Shown here piece by piece: positions 56,700 to 64,000 of a stretch of DNA of 64,000 bases. The notes under the pieces were generated by a model, which had not been told where the DNA came from, searched no databases, and saw nothing but the letters and a program-made list of their open reading frames with translations. The DNA comes from Rhizobium freirei PRF 81 (lineage in GTDB: Bacteria; Pseudomonadota; Alphaproteobacteria; Rhizobiales; Rhizobiaceae): NCBI RefSeq assembly GCF_000359745.1, contig NZ_AQHN01000032.1, forward strand, positions 22,418 to 86,417. The letters are read 5' to 3'. The first letter of the stretch is position 1. Each line of letters begins with the position of its first letter. A program made the position numbers and the translations under genes.

Positions 56700-56879
56700 G
56701 GAGGGGGCCGCAACTGGGCCCGGTTTGCCAGCCTGATCGGCACTTGTAAAATGAACAGCGTTGAACCCTACGCCTATCTGTGCGATCTCTTCGTCAGCCT
56801 CGCAAACGGCCACCTAGCAAAAGACATCGATGCCCTCATGCCCTGGGCCTACGCCGCCCGCATCAAGGCCTCACAATGA
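56700..56879 (+). pseudogene. tnpC: IS66 TnpC, C-terminal fragment
   Basis: GGGRNWARFASLIGTCKMNSVEPYAYLCDLFVSLANGHLAKDIDALMPWAY is the conserved TnpC C-terminus (normally ..IASLIETCKLNGVDP..IDELLPWAY). It is the direct continuation of the fragment ending at 54231. Confidence 0.88.
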
Positions 56880-56909
56880 GCTCGTCAGGTACTCTTCGGT
56901 GAGCTCATT
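56875..56909. terminator. Inverted repeat behind tnpC
   Basis: AATGAGCTC (56875-56883) and GAGCTCATT (56901-56909) form a perfect 9-bp stem with a 17-nt loop, overlapping the tnpC stop codon and followed by a few T residues. A possible transcription terminator of the IS66 operon. Confidence 0.45.
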
Positions 56910-56976
56910 TGACGGGCCGTAGATCAACCTCAGATCACTGCAACTGAAAAATCGATGGGGCGTGGACGCCGCATAC

Positions 56977-58035
56977 GTTTTGAACGTAGCCTTCGCCGCA
57001 ACGACCGATGGCCGACGCGCCGAAGCCGATCACAGTTGGGCGTGTTTCGGCCGAGTAACCAAGCAAATTGCGCCGCAGACGACCAGTTCTCTCCGCTAAT
57101 GCAAGCTCATCATCCGGCAGCGCGAAATGGTCGAGCCCGATTTGCAGATAGCCGGCAGCGGCTAACGTTTCGGCCATGACCGAGGCCTGCTCAGCGCGCC
57201 CGGCTATATCGGGCAATGCTGCCCGGTCAATCAGGAGCTGATTTTTTCTATAGGATAGATCGTGCGAATAACCGAAGACCGCGAGACGGTCGGGACGCAT
57301 CTCAATAGCTAACTTCGCGCTCTGGCGACAGGACTGGACTGTTTGATAGGGCAATCCAAACATCAGGTCGAAATTGATGCGCCCTATTCCATGCAGGCGA
57401 AGGTTCTGGACGGCAGTCATCACCTGCGCCTCGCTCTGAACCCGGTTGATCGCCTTTTGTACGATGGGATCAAAGCTCTGCACACCAACGCTTGCGCGGT
57501 TCACACCGGCTTTCTCCAAGGCTTCGGCCATATCGGTGGTGAAGGTGCGCGGGTCGACCTCGATAGCGATGTTAGCCGCTTTCTCGAACGCGAAGTGGCC
57601 GCGCAAAAGTTCCATTAGCGACAGGAAGTCTGCTGGCGGCATGATGGTCGGGGATCCGCCCCCGAAGTGCACGTCGCTCACGCCAAGTGCCTTCGGCGCT
57701 TGCTCGGCGACCAAGCGGATCTCCTCACGGAGCATTGCTAGATAGTGGATGATCAAATTATCCAGACGAGTGATGCTCGTTGGAAAACCACAATACCAGC
57801 ACATCGAGCGGCAAAATGGAATGTGCAGATAGAGCGAAACAGCGTCATCGGTTGGCAGGCTCCGCAGCCATTCCTCATACGTATGGGCGCCGATTGCAGA
57901 GGAAAACTCCTGTATCGTTGGATAGATGGTATACCAAGGTAAATGCGCCTCGCTATGTTTTTTCGAGATGAAAGTTGATGATGAGGCGCGCAATGACTTT
58001 CGTCTCCAGTCCGGCTTATCATGTCCAGATTTCAC
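56977..58035 (-). pseudogene. hemN: hemN (oxygen-independent coproporphyrinogen III oxidase), 3' end cut at IS66 junction
   Basis: The N-terminus and radical-SAM core are clear: PWYTIYPTIQEFSSAIG, LYLHIPFCRSMCWYCGFPT (CxxxCxxC cluster), DVHFGGGSPTIM, RASVGVQSFDPIVQKAINR and INFDLMFGLPYQTVQ, then FGASAIGRCGEGYVQN. Right after GYVQN the IS66 right terminus begins, adding a foreign tail (VCGVHAPSIFQLQ). About 353 of ~450 residues remain, and the C-terminal domain is lost. HemN makes heme under low oxygen and is often FNR/FixK-controlled; no anaerobox was found upstream. Confidence 0.88.
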
Positions 58036-58907
58036 GCGTCGTCTTCCTTTCGATCAGATGGGATTCTGCGCTCGAGGGGTGCTTTTTCGCCGCCAGGCAT
58101 CATGGCTTCCCGTCTTCCAATGCCGGTCGCCCGTTCCCGCCGCCCTTAAATCGCAAACGCAAAGGTCATTCCAGTCGAGTGAACGATCCAGGACTTGCGT
58201 ATCATCGACGTCGCTGAAATGAGCTGTCCTTAGTTCGAATGCCGAAAGACGTTTGTGCTTAAATTCGGATTGTGACGATGACCCAACGCCTTGAAGCCAA
58301 ATGCAACGTTGTCCTTTCGACAATGTCCGACATAGGACAAGCGCGCCGCCCAATCATCTCGATGTTTTGAATCCCATTTGTCGCTTGGCATGATGGATGC
58401 GTAGCTCCACAATGCACTGCGTCAAGGAGGAGGAGCCGTCCCGCGATCGGCCTCTCCGAGGAGGCGGGCACCGTTGCTGAGAGTGGGCTCTGGTCGAACG
58501 CTTTGAATTTGTACTCTGATTGATCGCTGCGCCGGCTAAGGGCGGAGAATCTGTTCGGCCCCTGGCGCCGGTTGACAGAAACGGCCTCAAAAGGTGACGG
58601 GCCGCGGCAGCCTCTTCCTCGCCGGCAATTTCGACCAGTGCTTTTGCAAGAACGACGGAGACGACGTGTCGACGAGGCCGCCGGAAGCCGCTTTTTCAAA
58701 GATGACGCCGGCATAGACCTTCATGCCATGACCCTTTCGGCGGTTTCAAGCTCACGTTATGGCCCGTCATACGATCCAGCGATTTTCGTTGGGAAGAAAG
58801 AACAGTGAGGCAAGTGTTGCTGGCGAAAGTTCTGGCTTGGAGTGATGAGCTGGAGTTCACCGCAAGCGTGTGCTGGCATATCGCCAGCACGCGTGCTCGA
58901 GCCATCC
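58036..58907. other. ~870 bp without a supported gene
   Basis: Several short overlapping frames on both strands, none with recognisable domains. A leftward 45-codon frame starting MKVYAGVIFEKAASGGLVDT near 58724 has normal composition but no homologue that I know. The region upstream of hemN (58036-58250) should hold its promoter. Confidence 0.4.
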
Positions 58908-59360
58908 CTATGTCTCAGGCATCGATGAGGAGTGATGGGCTGTAATCATCCATTTTCCGTCCATGAATTCATAGGTGTAGGTGTAACGTGCGGGAATTTT
59001 GGTGCCATCGGCGAATGAAAAAGTATAAATGCCGCTGTCCGTTGCCATGTTACATCCGATCCTGATCACGCGCAGATCGATCGATCCTTTCGGCCGCTTT
59101 TTGAGAAAGTGCTCGAAATAAGCGGCTCGCTGCTCGTGTGTCAGGCGCGGTGTGTTCGACAGCGTCGGCAGCAGGATCGCATTTTCCGCATAATTCGCGG
59201 CAACTTTTTCGGAGTCGAGTGTTCTGAGCGACGCATTCCAGCGATCGAACAATTCTGCTACCTGCTGCTCGGTGATCGGAGCGCAGTTTACAGTGCCAGC
59301 GACGGCTTGCTGCAAAGATAAAGTGGAAAGTACCGCCGCGGCGGCAAGTGTAAGACGCAT
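58908..59360 (-). CDS. Secreted SgcJ/EcaC-type (DUF4440/SnoaL-like) protein with nod box upstream
   Basis: A 150-residue protein with a Sec signal peptide (MRLTLAAAAVLSTLSLQQAVAG) and an NTF2-like fold: ITEQQVAELFDRWNASLRTLDSEKVAANYAENAILLPTLSNTPRLT, then AAYFEHFLKKRPKGSI and the C-terminal YTYEFMDGKWMITAHHSSSMP. This is the SgcJ/EcaC family pattern (GKWMI.HHSS). It is probably a periplasmic or secreted ligand-binding or enzyme-like protein of unknown substrate. A well-matched nod box lies 144 bp upstream in the same orientation, so it is likely induced by NodD and plant flavonoids. Confidence 0.85.
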   Translation of the reverse strand: MRLTLAAAAVLSTLSLQQAVAGTVNCAPITEQQVAELFDRWNASLRTLDSEKVAANYAENAILLPTLSNTPRLTHEQRAAYFEHFLKKRPKGSIDLRVIRIGCNMATDSGIYTFSFADGTKIPARYTYTYEFMDGKWMITAHHSSSMPET

Positions 59361-59503
59361 GCTTCATCTCCGGTTTTTGATTGCGCGATAGTTCTCGGCA
59401 GGGCTTCTCCTGACTGCTTTTGATTGCTTTCAGCGTCACTCTTGTGCCGTCGACGCCCCAGGTTCTCTGCAATCAATGGTCCGCCTGATGCAGCACCGCC
59501 ATC

Positions 59504-59550
59504 AATTCGCAAAATCGATTGTTTGAATAGCACACATCCACGGCATCAAT
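59504..59550 (-). promoter_or_regulatory. nod box (NodD operator) facing the SgcJ/EcaC-type gene
   Basis: Read on the minus strand, this 47-bp segment contains ATTGATGCC, GTGGATG, then ATTCAAACAATCGATTTTGC and GAATT. Against the consensus ATCCAYNNYRYRRATGN6ATCNAAACAATCRATTTTACCAATC it has about six mismatches and keeps the whole CAAACAATCGATTTT core and the GATG arm with correct spacing. The next gene in that direction starts at 59360. Confidence 0.8.
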
Positions 59551-60539
59551 TTACACGCTAAACAGCGCATCCCTCGTTAGGAATCGCCGAGCCGGCCAAG
59601 CTCCTGCCGCGGCGCATCTCAGCAATCTGAAGTTAGGGGCTGCTCTCGATCAACGAGCTTCTTCATGACAAGTCGCGGCAAATGCAAAAGATAGGATGAT
59701 TTGCCACGACGCTTTGCCCCTTATCGGATACATGGTTTTGCCTGTCCGGGAGGGTCGCCGCTCGCAGCCCTTCGATTGGACTTTTGCGGTTGGTGATTCC
59801 ACTCAAGCAACCGAATATTTTTCGTGCCCGGCACTCTGATATGTCGAATTCCTCAAGCGAGTTCTGGAGGCCGCCGCGGGCTTCTTCCCACATGTTCGCG
59901 GAGTGCAATTTGGCTTTGCAAAATTGTGACCGCCTGGAGGGAAGAGCAAGCCAATTGAGCTTTTCTTTAAACAACTGACAATTTAGCGACGATGAGCGAT
60001 CGGGCTCTCGGCGCTTCCGGGTGTTGCTGCGCGATTTTGCTGGAACGCAAGCTGAACCCGACCGGGCAGACACGTCGCAGTCAGGAGGCACGGCGTGCCC
60101 GAATCCCTTTTGAAGCACGGTGTCGACATGTCTTCCAGTAGCTCGTTCGAAGCCGCGTTCCAGGCAAGTTCGCCCACTGAAATTAACGATGTGCCAGTTC
60201 GGTCCCGTCCTGTCCAGCATCTGACACGCAAGAAGTTGGGCGTTGAAACCATGCGGCACCATCAAAGTGCCGTCAGAAAAAACTGGACGAAGCCAAACTC
60301 AACACCCTGGAGACTGTGAAAAATGCAACGGCAGGCAGTAGGCCATAATGTCCAGAATGTGAGGTTGCCTACAATCAAAACTGGTCAATTCAATCCTAAG
60401 ATATCCGTATTACGCACTCAATAGTCTTTGCGATAATGATTGATCTTGCTTTGAAAGGTCACGACGTCAGATCTGCCCGCAAACATCGGAACACTACTGT
60501 TCTTTTCAACCCTCACGATAATTCTGGGGCTAAATCGGT
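59551..60539. other. ~990 bp between nod box and nodD without a supported gene
   Basis: Several frames of 60-200 codons are open on both strands (for example leftward 59663-60265), but they overlap each other and none has recognisable motifs. The last ~150 bp hold the nodD promoter. I found no nod box immediately in front of nodD, as for non-autoregulated nodD copies. Confidence 0.4.
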
Positions 60540-61478
60540 ATGCGTTTCAAGGGTCTTGATCTTAATCTTCTCGTCGCATTTGACGCTTTGATGACGGAAC
60601 GCAACGTTTCGGCAGCGGCGCGCAGCATCAATCTCAGTCAGCCTGCAATGAGTGCCGCCGTCCGCCGGCTGCGCGACTATTTCGGCGATGACCTGTTTAC
60701 GATGCAGAACCGGAAACTTATCCTGACGCCACGTGCGGAAAGCCTCGCCTCCGCGGTCCGAGAGACACTACAGCACATTCAACTCAACATTATTTCTGCA
60801 GATAGCTTCGCATTAGACGAACCGGAGCGACACTTTACGATCGCGCTTTGTGATTTCATGACGACAGTATTCTTCCGGAAAATCATAAAGCGTCTGGCAA
60901 GGGAAGCTCCCGCTGTCAGTTTCGAGTTAATTCCGCTCCCAGATAATCCGGACCAGCTTCTGCGGCGGGGCAAAGCCGATTTTCTAATTCTTCCGGAATT
61001 GTTTATGTCAAGCGCACATCCCAGAGCGAAGCTGTTCGACGAAAAGTTCGTGTCCGTTGGCTGTACGACGAATACGAAACTATCTGGTCAACTTACGGTC
61101 AGAGAGTATATGGCGATGGGCCACGTCACAGCTAAGTCTGGGGTTGGTCAACAGCAGTCGCTTGAGGACTTTTATTTATCGGAACGAGGTGTCAAAAGGC
61201 GTGTCGAAGTTGCCGTTCAGAGCTTCGGGATGGTGCCCGCAGCGCTATTGGGCACCGACAGGCTCGCAATTCTGCCTCTGCGACTGGTGAAGCATCTCGC
61301 ACCATCTATGCCCTTGCGAATTGTGGAAAGTCCAATACCTCTTCCGGCGTTCACCGAGGGCATCCAGTGGCCAGCCTCGCATGAAAACGATCCGGCGAGC
61401 ACCTGGATGCGTGAGATAATTCTGCAGGAGGCGGGCCGCGTAGCAAGTCCTTCGATGTGTCGCGAAAGTGACATTTAG
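60540..61478 (+). CDS. nodD: Nodulation regulator NodD
   Basis: A 312-residue LysR-type NodD. The diagnostic start MRFKGLDLNLLVAFDALMTE is followed by the HTH AARSINLSQPAMSAAVRRLRDYF and NodD-specific effector-domain segments: DFMTTVFFRKIIKRLAREAPAVSFELIPLPD, ADFLILPELFMSSAHPRAKLFDEKFVSVGC, YMAMGHVTAKSG and AFTEGIQWPASHENDPASTWMR. It binds nod boxes and activates nod genes with plant flavonoids. Length and motifs are normal. The divergence in the middle (VGQQQSLEDFYLSERGVKR) suggests a NodD2/NodD3-type copy. Confidence 0.95.
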   Translation: MRFKGLDLNLLVAFDALMTERNVSAAARSINLSQPAMSAAVRRLRDYFGDDLFTMQNRKLILTPRAESLASAVRETLQHIQLNIISADSFALDEPERHFTIALCDFMTTVFFRKIIKRLAREAPAVSFELIPLPDNPDQLLRRGKADFLILPELFMSSAHPRAKLFDEKFVSVGCTTNTKLSGQLTVREYMAMGHVTAKSGVGQQQSLEDFYLSERGVKRRVEVAVQSFGMVPAALLGTDRLAILPLRLVKHLAPSMPLRIVESPIPLPAFTEGIQWPASHENDPASTWMREIILQEAGRVASPSMCRESDI

Positions 61479-61487
61479 GAGACCGAA

Positions 61488-61683
61488 ATGAAACTGAACG
61501 TCTTTGAGTGGGTGCCGCCCACAAGATTACTGGGCGGATTTGGGCCTATTACGACGACGAGGTGCGGATGGACTTCCAGGGCTTCATGGGACTATGAGCT
61601 GAATTCGTTACCGCGGCGACTAACCGCAAATAGGCTCGCCAAGAGTGTAGTATCCCAATTGCAACCACGAACAGGCGTATCGG
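61488..61683 (+). pseudogene. Short gene fragment between nodD and AraC gene
   Basis: Opens MKLNVFEWVPPTRLLGGFGP at 61488; the sense seems to continue in another frame as RIWAYYDDEVRMDFQGFMG and then back as YELNSL. It reads like the frameshifted first ~60 residues of an oxidoreductase-type protein that I cannot name. No complete product is possible. Confidence 0.4.
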
Positions 61684-62733
61684 ATGTTTCAAAGCAGCAG
61701 CCCCCATTTGACATTTAAGCGTGGTGGATCGTCATTTGATGGCATGATCGAAACACTCGGTACTGCCTTTGGTGAGTATAAAGCCGCGCTGGTCAGCCCT
61801 GTCGATGACTTCCAGTGGAGTCTGGATTTTTCGACCTGTGACTATGCCACCGTGATCAAGGGTTTTCATCAACACGAGTTTGAGTTTCAAATCCAGCCTA
61901 CCATCAACGCTGTGCAGCATTTGTCGATTGTGCTACCGCGTAGCGGAGGCATGGGAGTGACCTACGCCTCGCGCGAAGCCACCGCTCGACCCGGTAAGTT
62001 GCTCCTATACAACAATCTTGAGCCAGAGAGCGTTGTGATGTATGGCCGATCGAACGTCATTGACGAGCTTTTGCTCGACTGGAATGTGATTCTGCAGACG
62101 CTTGATCAAACGTTCGAGACGCCATTCAGTGGATCATTGGACCTTCTGCCGGAATTGGAAACGTCGACGTCGGCCGGTCAAATGATCGGCTCTCTCGCGG
62201 AGACCGTCATTCGTGGGTTGCGCGATCCCTCAGTTCGATCCCCAATCGCAATGGCGCACGTCACTCAAGCTTTGGCCGACCTGATAGTACGCTTTGTCCC
62301 GCACAAGCTTTCGCACCTGCTCGACAGGAAGCCCTACATGATAGCCCCCAGGCATGTCCGGCGCGCGATTGAATATATGGAAGCCAATATCAGCCAGCCG
62401 ATCAGAATGCCGATGGTCGCGAAAGCCGCGGGGGTGTCGACACGCGCATTGCAACTCGGGTTCCGTGCCTTCCGGGAGACCACGCCGGCCGCGTATTTGG
62501 CCATGCTTCGTTTGCGGGCGGCGCGGGTGGAGTTACTTGATCCGGCGAACGGGCATACAACGAGGGAAATTTGCTTGAAATGGGGATTTCTTCACTTCGG
62601 ACGGTTCTCGGCGATGTACAAGGCAAGTTACGGGGAAAGCCCTTCTCACACGAGAAAGCGCGTCAGGGGTATGCAGCCCCGCTCTCGCCGGCAACCACAA
62701 ACTGTGGTGGGCCATTCAATCTTGCGCAGATGA
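61684..62733 (+). CDS. AraC-family transcriptional regulator
   Basis: A 349-residue AraC protein: N-terminal AraC-binding-like domain (FSTCDYATVIKGFHQHEFEFQIQPTINAVQHLSIVLPRSGG) and C-terminal double HTH (ISQPIRMPMVAKAAGVSTRALQLGFRAFRETTPAAYLAMLRL..CLKWGFLHFGRFSAMYKASYGESPSHTRKR). It is similar in layout to AraC regulators found near nod genes on rhizobial plasmids. It lies 205 bp after nodD on the same strand. The effector is unknown. Confidence 0.88.
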   Translation: MFQSSSPHLTFKRGGSSFDGMIETLGTAFGEYKAALVSPVDDFQWSLDFSTCDYATVIKGFHQHEFEFQIQPTINAVQHLSIVLPRSGGMGVTYASREATARPGKLLLYNNLEPESVVMYGRSNVIDELLLDWNVILQTLDQTFETPFSGSLDLLPELETSTSAGQMIGSLAETVIRGLRDPSVRSPIAMAHVTQALADLIVRFVPHKLSHLLDRKPYMIAPRHVRRAIEYMEANISQPIRMPMVAKAAGVSTRALQLGFRAFRETTPAAYLAMLRLRAARVELLDPANGHTTREICLKWGFLHFGRFSAMYKASYGESPSHTRKRVRGMQPRSRRQPQTVVGHSILRR

Positions 62734-63336
62734 TCTCTCGCGCGACAGATGATTGGATGCGTGTGGCGGCTTGCCGTGCGCGCCTCAGGCAGTCTCCTTA
62801 ACTGCCCCGCTCTCCCGTGTCATTGAGCGATATCGATGTCTTTTCGGATCATTGCATGCCTCCTCTATGACCATCTTCATTTTTCGCGAACAGGATTCCT
62901 CCCGGACCGATTGTCTGGTATAGACCGGGCGCCCTGTCGCTGGCGCACCACTGCCACCCGCGTCAGCGCACCCGCCCCGTCATTGCTTGCCACGTGGAAT
63001 GACAGGGCGCCTGTCGATCGAGCGCAATGATTGGCAAGAATGCAGGGGGGCAATTCCCTCGGCCGACCCATCAGCAATCGGTGTCATGGTATCAACCACG
63101 CCGCAGCCGGCGAACACCAGAGTGGATCACAGCCTGCATCGCGAGCCGTATGCCGCTTTCGATCCCATTGTTCGCCCGTCCTGTGCTGCCGACCGAAGCT
63201 CATCCCGGGACAAGAGAACCAAGCCGACGACGTTCTTAATTTCTTAATCAGCGTTGCTGAAGATGATTCGTGAAGGCAGCTGTGCTCGGACGGGGCATTC
63301 CGGAGCGAATTGCTACACCGTCAATGTTGCGAGGGC
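62734..63336. other. ~600 bp without a supported gene
   Basis: Only short overlapping frames with atypical composition. No RNA gene, operator or repeat recognised. Confidence 0.4.
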
Positions 63337-63557
63337 TTAGTCTCGCGCGCCTTCAAGGAGGCCGTCGTAGACGTCCATGAGCGCAGTGGTGATAGCCTGC
63401 CCGAGAGCATTGCCTGCTTGCCGGACTGCGTCTTCAGTTCCATCACGCGCAGCCTTTGGCGAGATCAAAACCCTGTTCGCCGACAATCTGCTTGGCAACT
63501 TCAATAGCCCAGATACCAAAGTCACCCCGGTTGTCGATCCCAATGCTTTCTTCCATT
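63337..63557 (-). pseudogene. Frameshifted short protein remnant
   Basis: On the minus strand from 63557: MEESIGIDNRGDFGIWAIEV then AKQIVGEQGFDLAKGCA and a stop. In another frame it continues RDGTEDAVRQAGNALGQAIT then TALMDVYDGLLEGARD to 63337. Both parts have good coding composition, so this looks like one ~75-residue gene broken by an indel. Function unknown. Confidence 0.4.
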
Positions 63558-63750
63558 TTTCGTCCTATCCATTTATGCAGAGCGCTTTACACCTCCATTC
63601 CCGAAATGGCCGGCACTGCTGGCCATCGCCATCCAGCACTATGATGATTCGAATAAGTGTGAGCAGTCTTTCTCACAGTGCAAGCGGACGCTCCGTTGTT
63701 GGCCCATTGAGTTCAATAAGGACTTTAGTCGCACTTATCGGATGCAATCC

Positions 63751-63797
63751 ATTCATCGCATGGATGCGCCACATCCAAATAATCGATTTTACGAATT
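63751..63797 (+). promoter_or_regulatory. nod box (NodD operator) facing the right edge
   Basis: Begins ATTCATCGCATGGATG and, after a 6-nt spacer, continues ATCCAAATAATCGATTTTAC and GAATT. Only four mismatches to the 47-bp consensus with exact spacing (ATCCA->ATTCA, AAACAATC->AAATAATC, CCAATC->CGAATT). It reads rightwards; no convincing gene starts in the remaining ~200 bp, so its target probably lies beyond the window or has been lost. Confidence 0.85.
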
Positions 63798-63802
63798 AAG
63801 CG

Positions 63803-63943
63803 TTATGATCCATTAAAAAGGAACATCGTTTGATTACTATCAAATACATTGATGGCTATCGCAAGCGGTTCGCGAATGGACAAGTATTTGGTTGCAAAGC
63901 CGAACAGTAAGGAACCCAGCGCCACGAGCGATCCTATGGGCAT
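63803..63943 (-). CDS. Short membrane-like open frame near right edge
   Basis: From ATG 63943: MPIGSLVALGSLLFGFATKY then LSIREPLAIAINVFDSNQ to TAA at 63803. One hydrophobic segment. The homologous-looking frame extends upstream a few codons to a stop. It could be the C-terminal leftover of a membrane protein. Weak support. Confidence 0.3.
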   Translation of the reverse strand: MPIGSLVALGSLLFGFATKYLSIREPLAIAINVFDSNQTMFLFNGS

Positions 63944-64000
63944 GAGGGCTACAGCCGGCGGCAGACGAATGCCTTTTAGGCGCCCTCAACCCGGTGCCTT

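Larger units (their letters stand above)
49616..56976 (+). mobile_element. IS66-type element interrupted by two serine-recombinase modules
   Basis: The left terminus GTAAGCGCCGTCTCCGCCCC (49616 on) and the complement of the right terminus GTATGCGGCGTCCACGCCCC (ending at 56976) agree at 16 of 20 positions and start with the IS66 family GTA. Inside are tnpA, a cut-off tnpB and pieces of tnpC in the same orientation. The tnpB-tnpC middle is replaced by a three-gene recombinase module (about 50.35-53.5 kb), and tnpC is split again by a second module (54232-56699). The 8-bp sequences outside the termini differ (ATTGCGGC and GTTTTGAA), so there is no target duplication. Confidence 0.85.

Noticed and set aside
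58572..58808. Rightward 78-residue open frame downstream of the hemN region
   Set aside because: Very basic, low-complexity start and no homologous motif; overlapped by other frames on the opposite strand.
59663..60265. 200-residue leftward open frame upstream of nodD
   Set aside because: Overlaps other equally long frames, has no recognisable domain and atypical composition; probably chance.

Overview
The window looks like part of a symbiosis plasmid or island of a root-nodulating alphaproteobacterium of the Rhizobium/Sinorhizobium/Mesorhizobium type. The main evidence is a nodD gene, two nod-box operators, three SyrB-like genes, an uptake-hydrogenase (hup/hyp) cluster, a rhizobial-type porin, an aap-type amino-acid ABC transporter, and many insertion sequences and broken genes. 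I saw no rRNA, tRNA, CRISPR array or replication origin.

Layout. 1-3.1 kb (minus strand): a large unrecognised 594-residue protein followed by LarC (nickel-pincer cofactor) domains encoded by two genes in swapped order. 3.5-5.7 kb: a CMD/AhpD-like gene with an internal stop, and a DsbA-like gene split by a complete ISAs1-family element with a 10-bp target duplication. 6-12.4 kb: aapJQMP (Q and M frameshifted) with a RidA-family protein, a PatB/MalY beta-lyase and a divergent MetR-like regulator. 13.5-21.9 kb: ordinary accessory metabolism (MFS, cupin, alcohol dehydrogenase, LysR, HxlR, AraC, aldo-keto reductase, GntR), with many frameshifts or remnants. 22.1-26.6 kb: GNAT, HAD phosphatase, DegT/DnrJ/EryC1 aminotransferase and ROK regulator.

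27.5-29.3 kb: three consecutive SyrB-like genes sharing a C-terminal coiled-coil module. 29.4-42.5 kb (minus strand, tightly overlapping): hupS-L-C-D-F-H-(decayed IJ)-K-hypA-B-F-C-D-E. It encodes a membrane-bound H2-uptake [NiFe] hydrogenase and its maturation factors, but hupE and hupG are not found and hupI/J are degraded. 42.6-48.6 kb: flavin monooxygenase, EgtD-like methyltransferase, cytochrome P450 and its ferredoxin, perhaps a secondary-metabolite set.

48.6-58 kb: a probable NifA/sigma-54 promoter region ahead of a porin gene cut off by an IS66-type element. That element is itself broken by two different serine-recombinase modules. Its far end abuts a truncated hemN, and no target duplication joins the two sides, so the IS66 copy marks a rearrangement. 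58.9-64 kb: a secreted SgcJ/EcaC-type protein with a nod box upstream, nodD, an AraC regulator, and a second nod box near the right edge facing a gene that lies outside the window.

The symbiotic theme is regulation by flavonoid-NodD (nod boxes), SyrB-like proteins and probably NifA. The effector functions are H2 recycling and possible specialised metabolism. Overall the region is decaying: at least ten genes are disrupted by indels, stops or IS elements. Some of the single-base indels could be sequencing errors and should be checked before being called biology.
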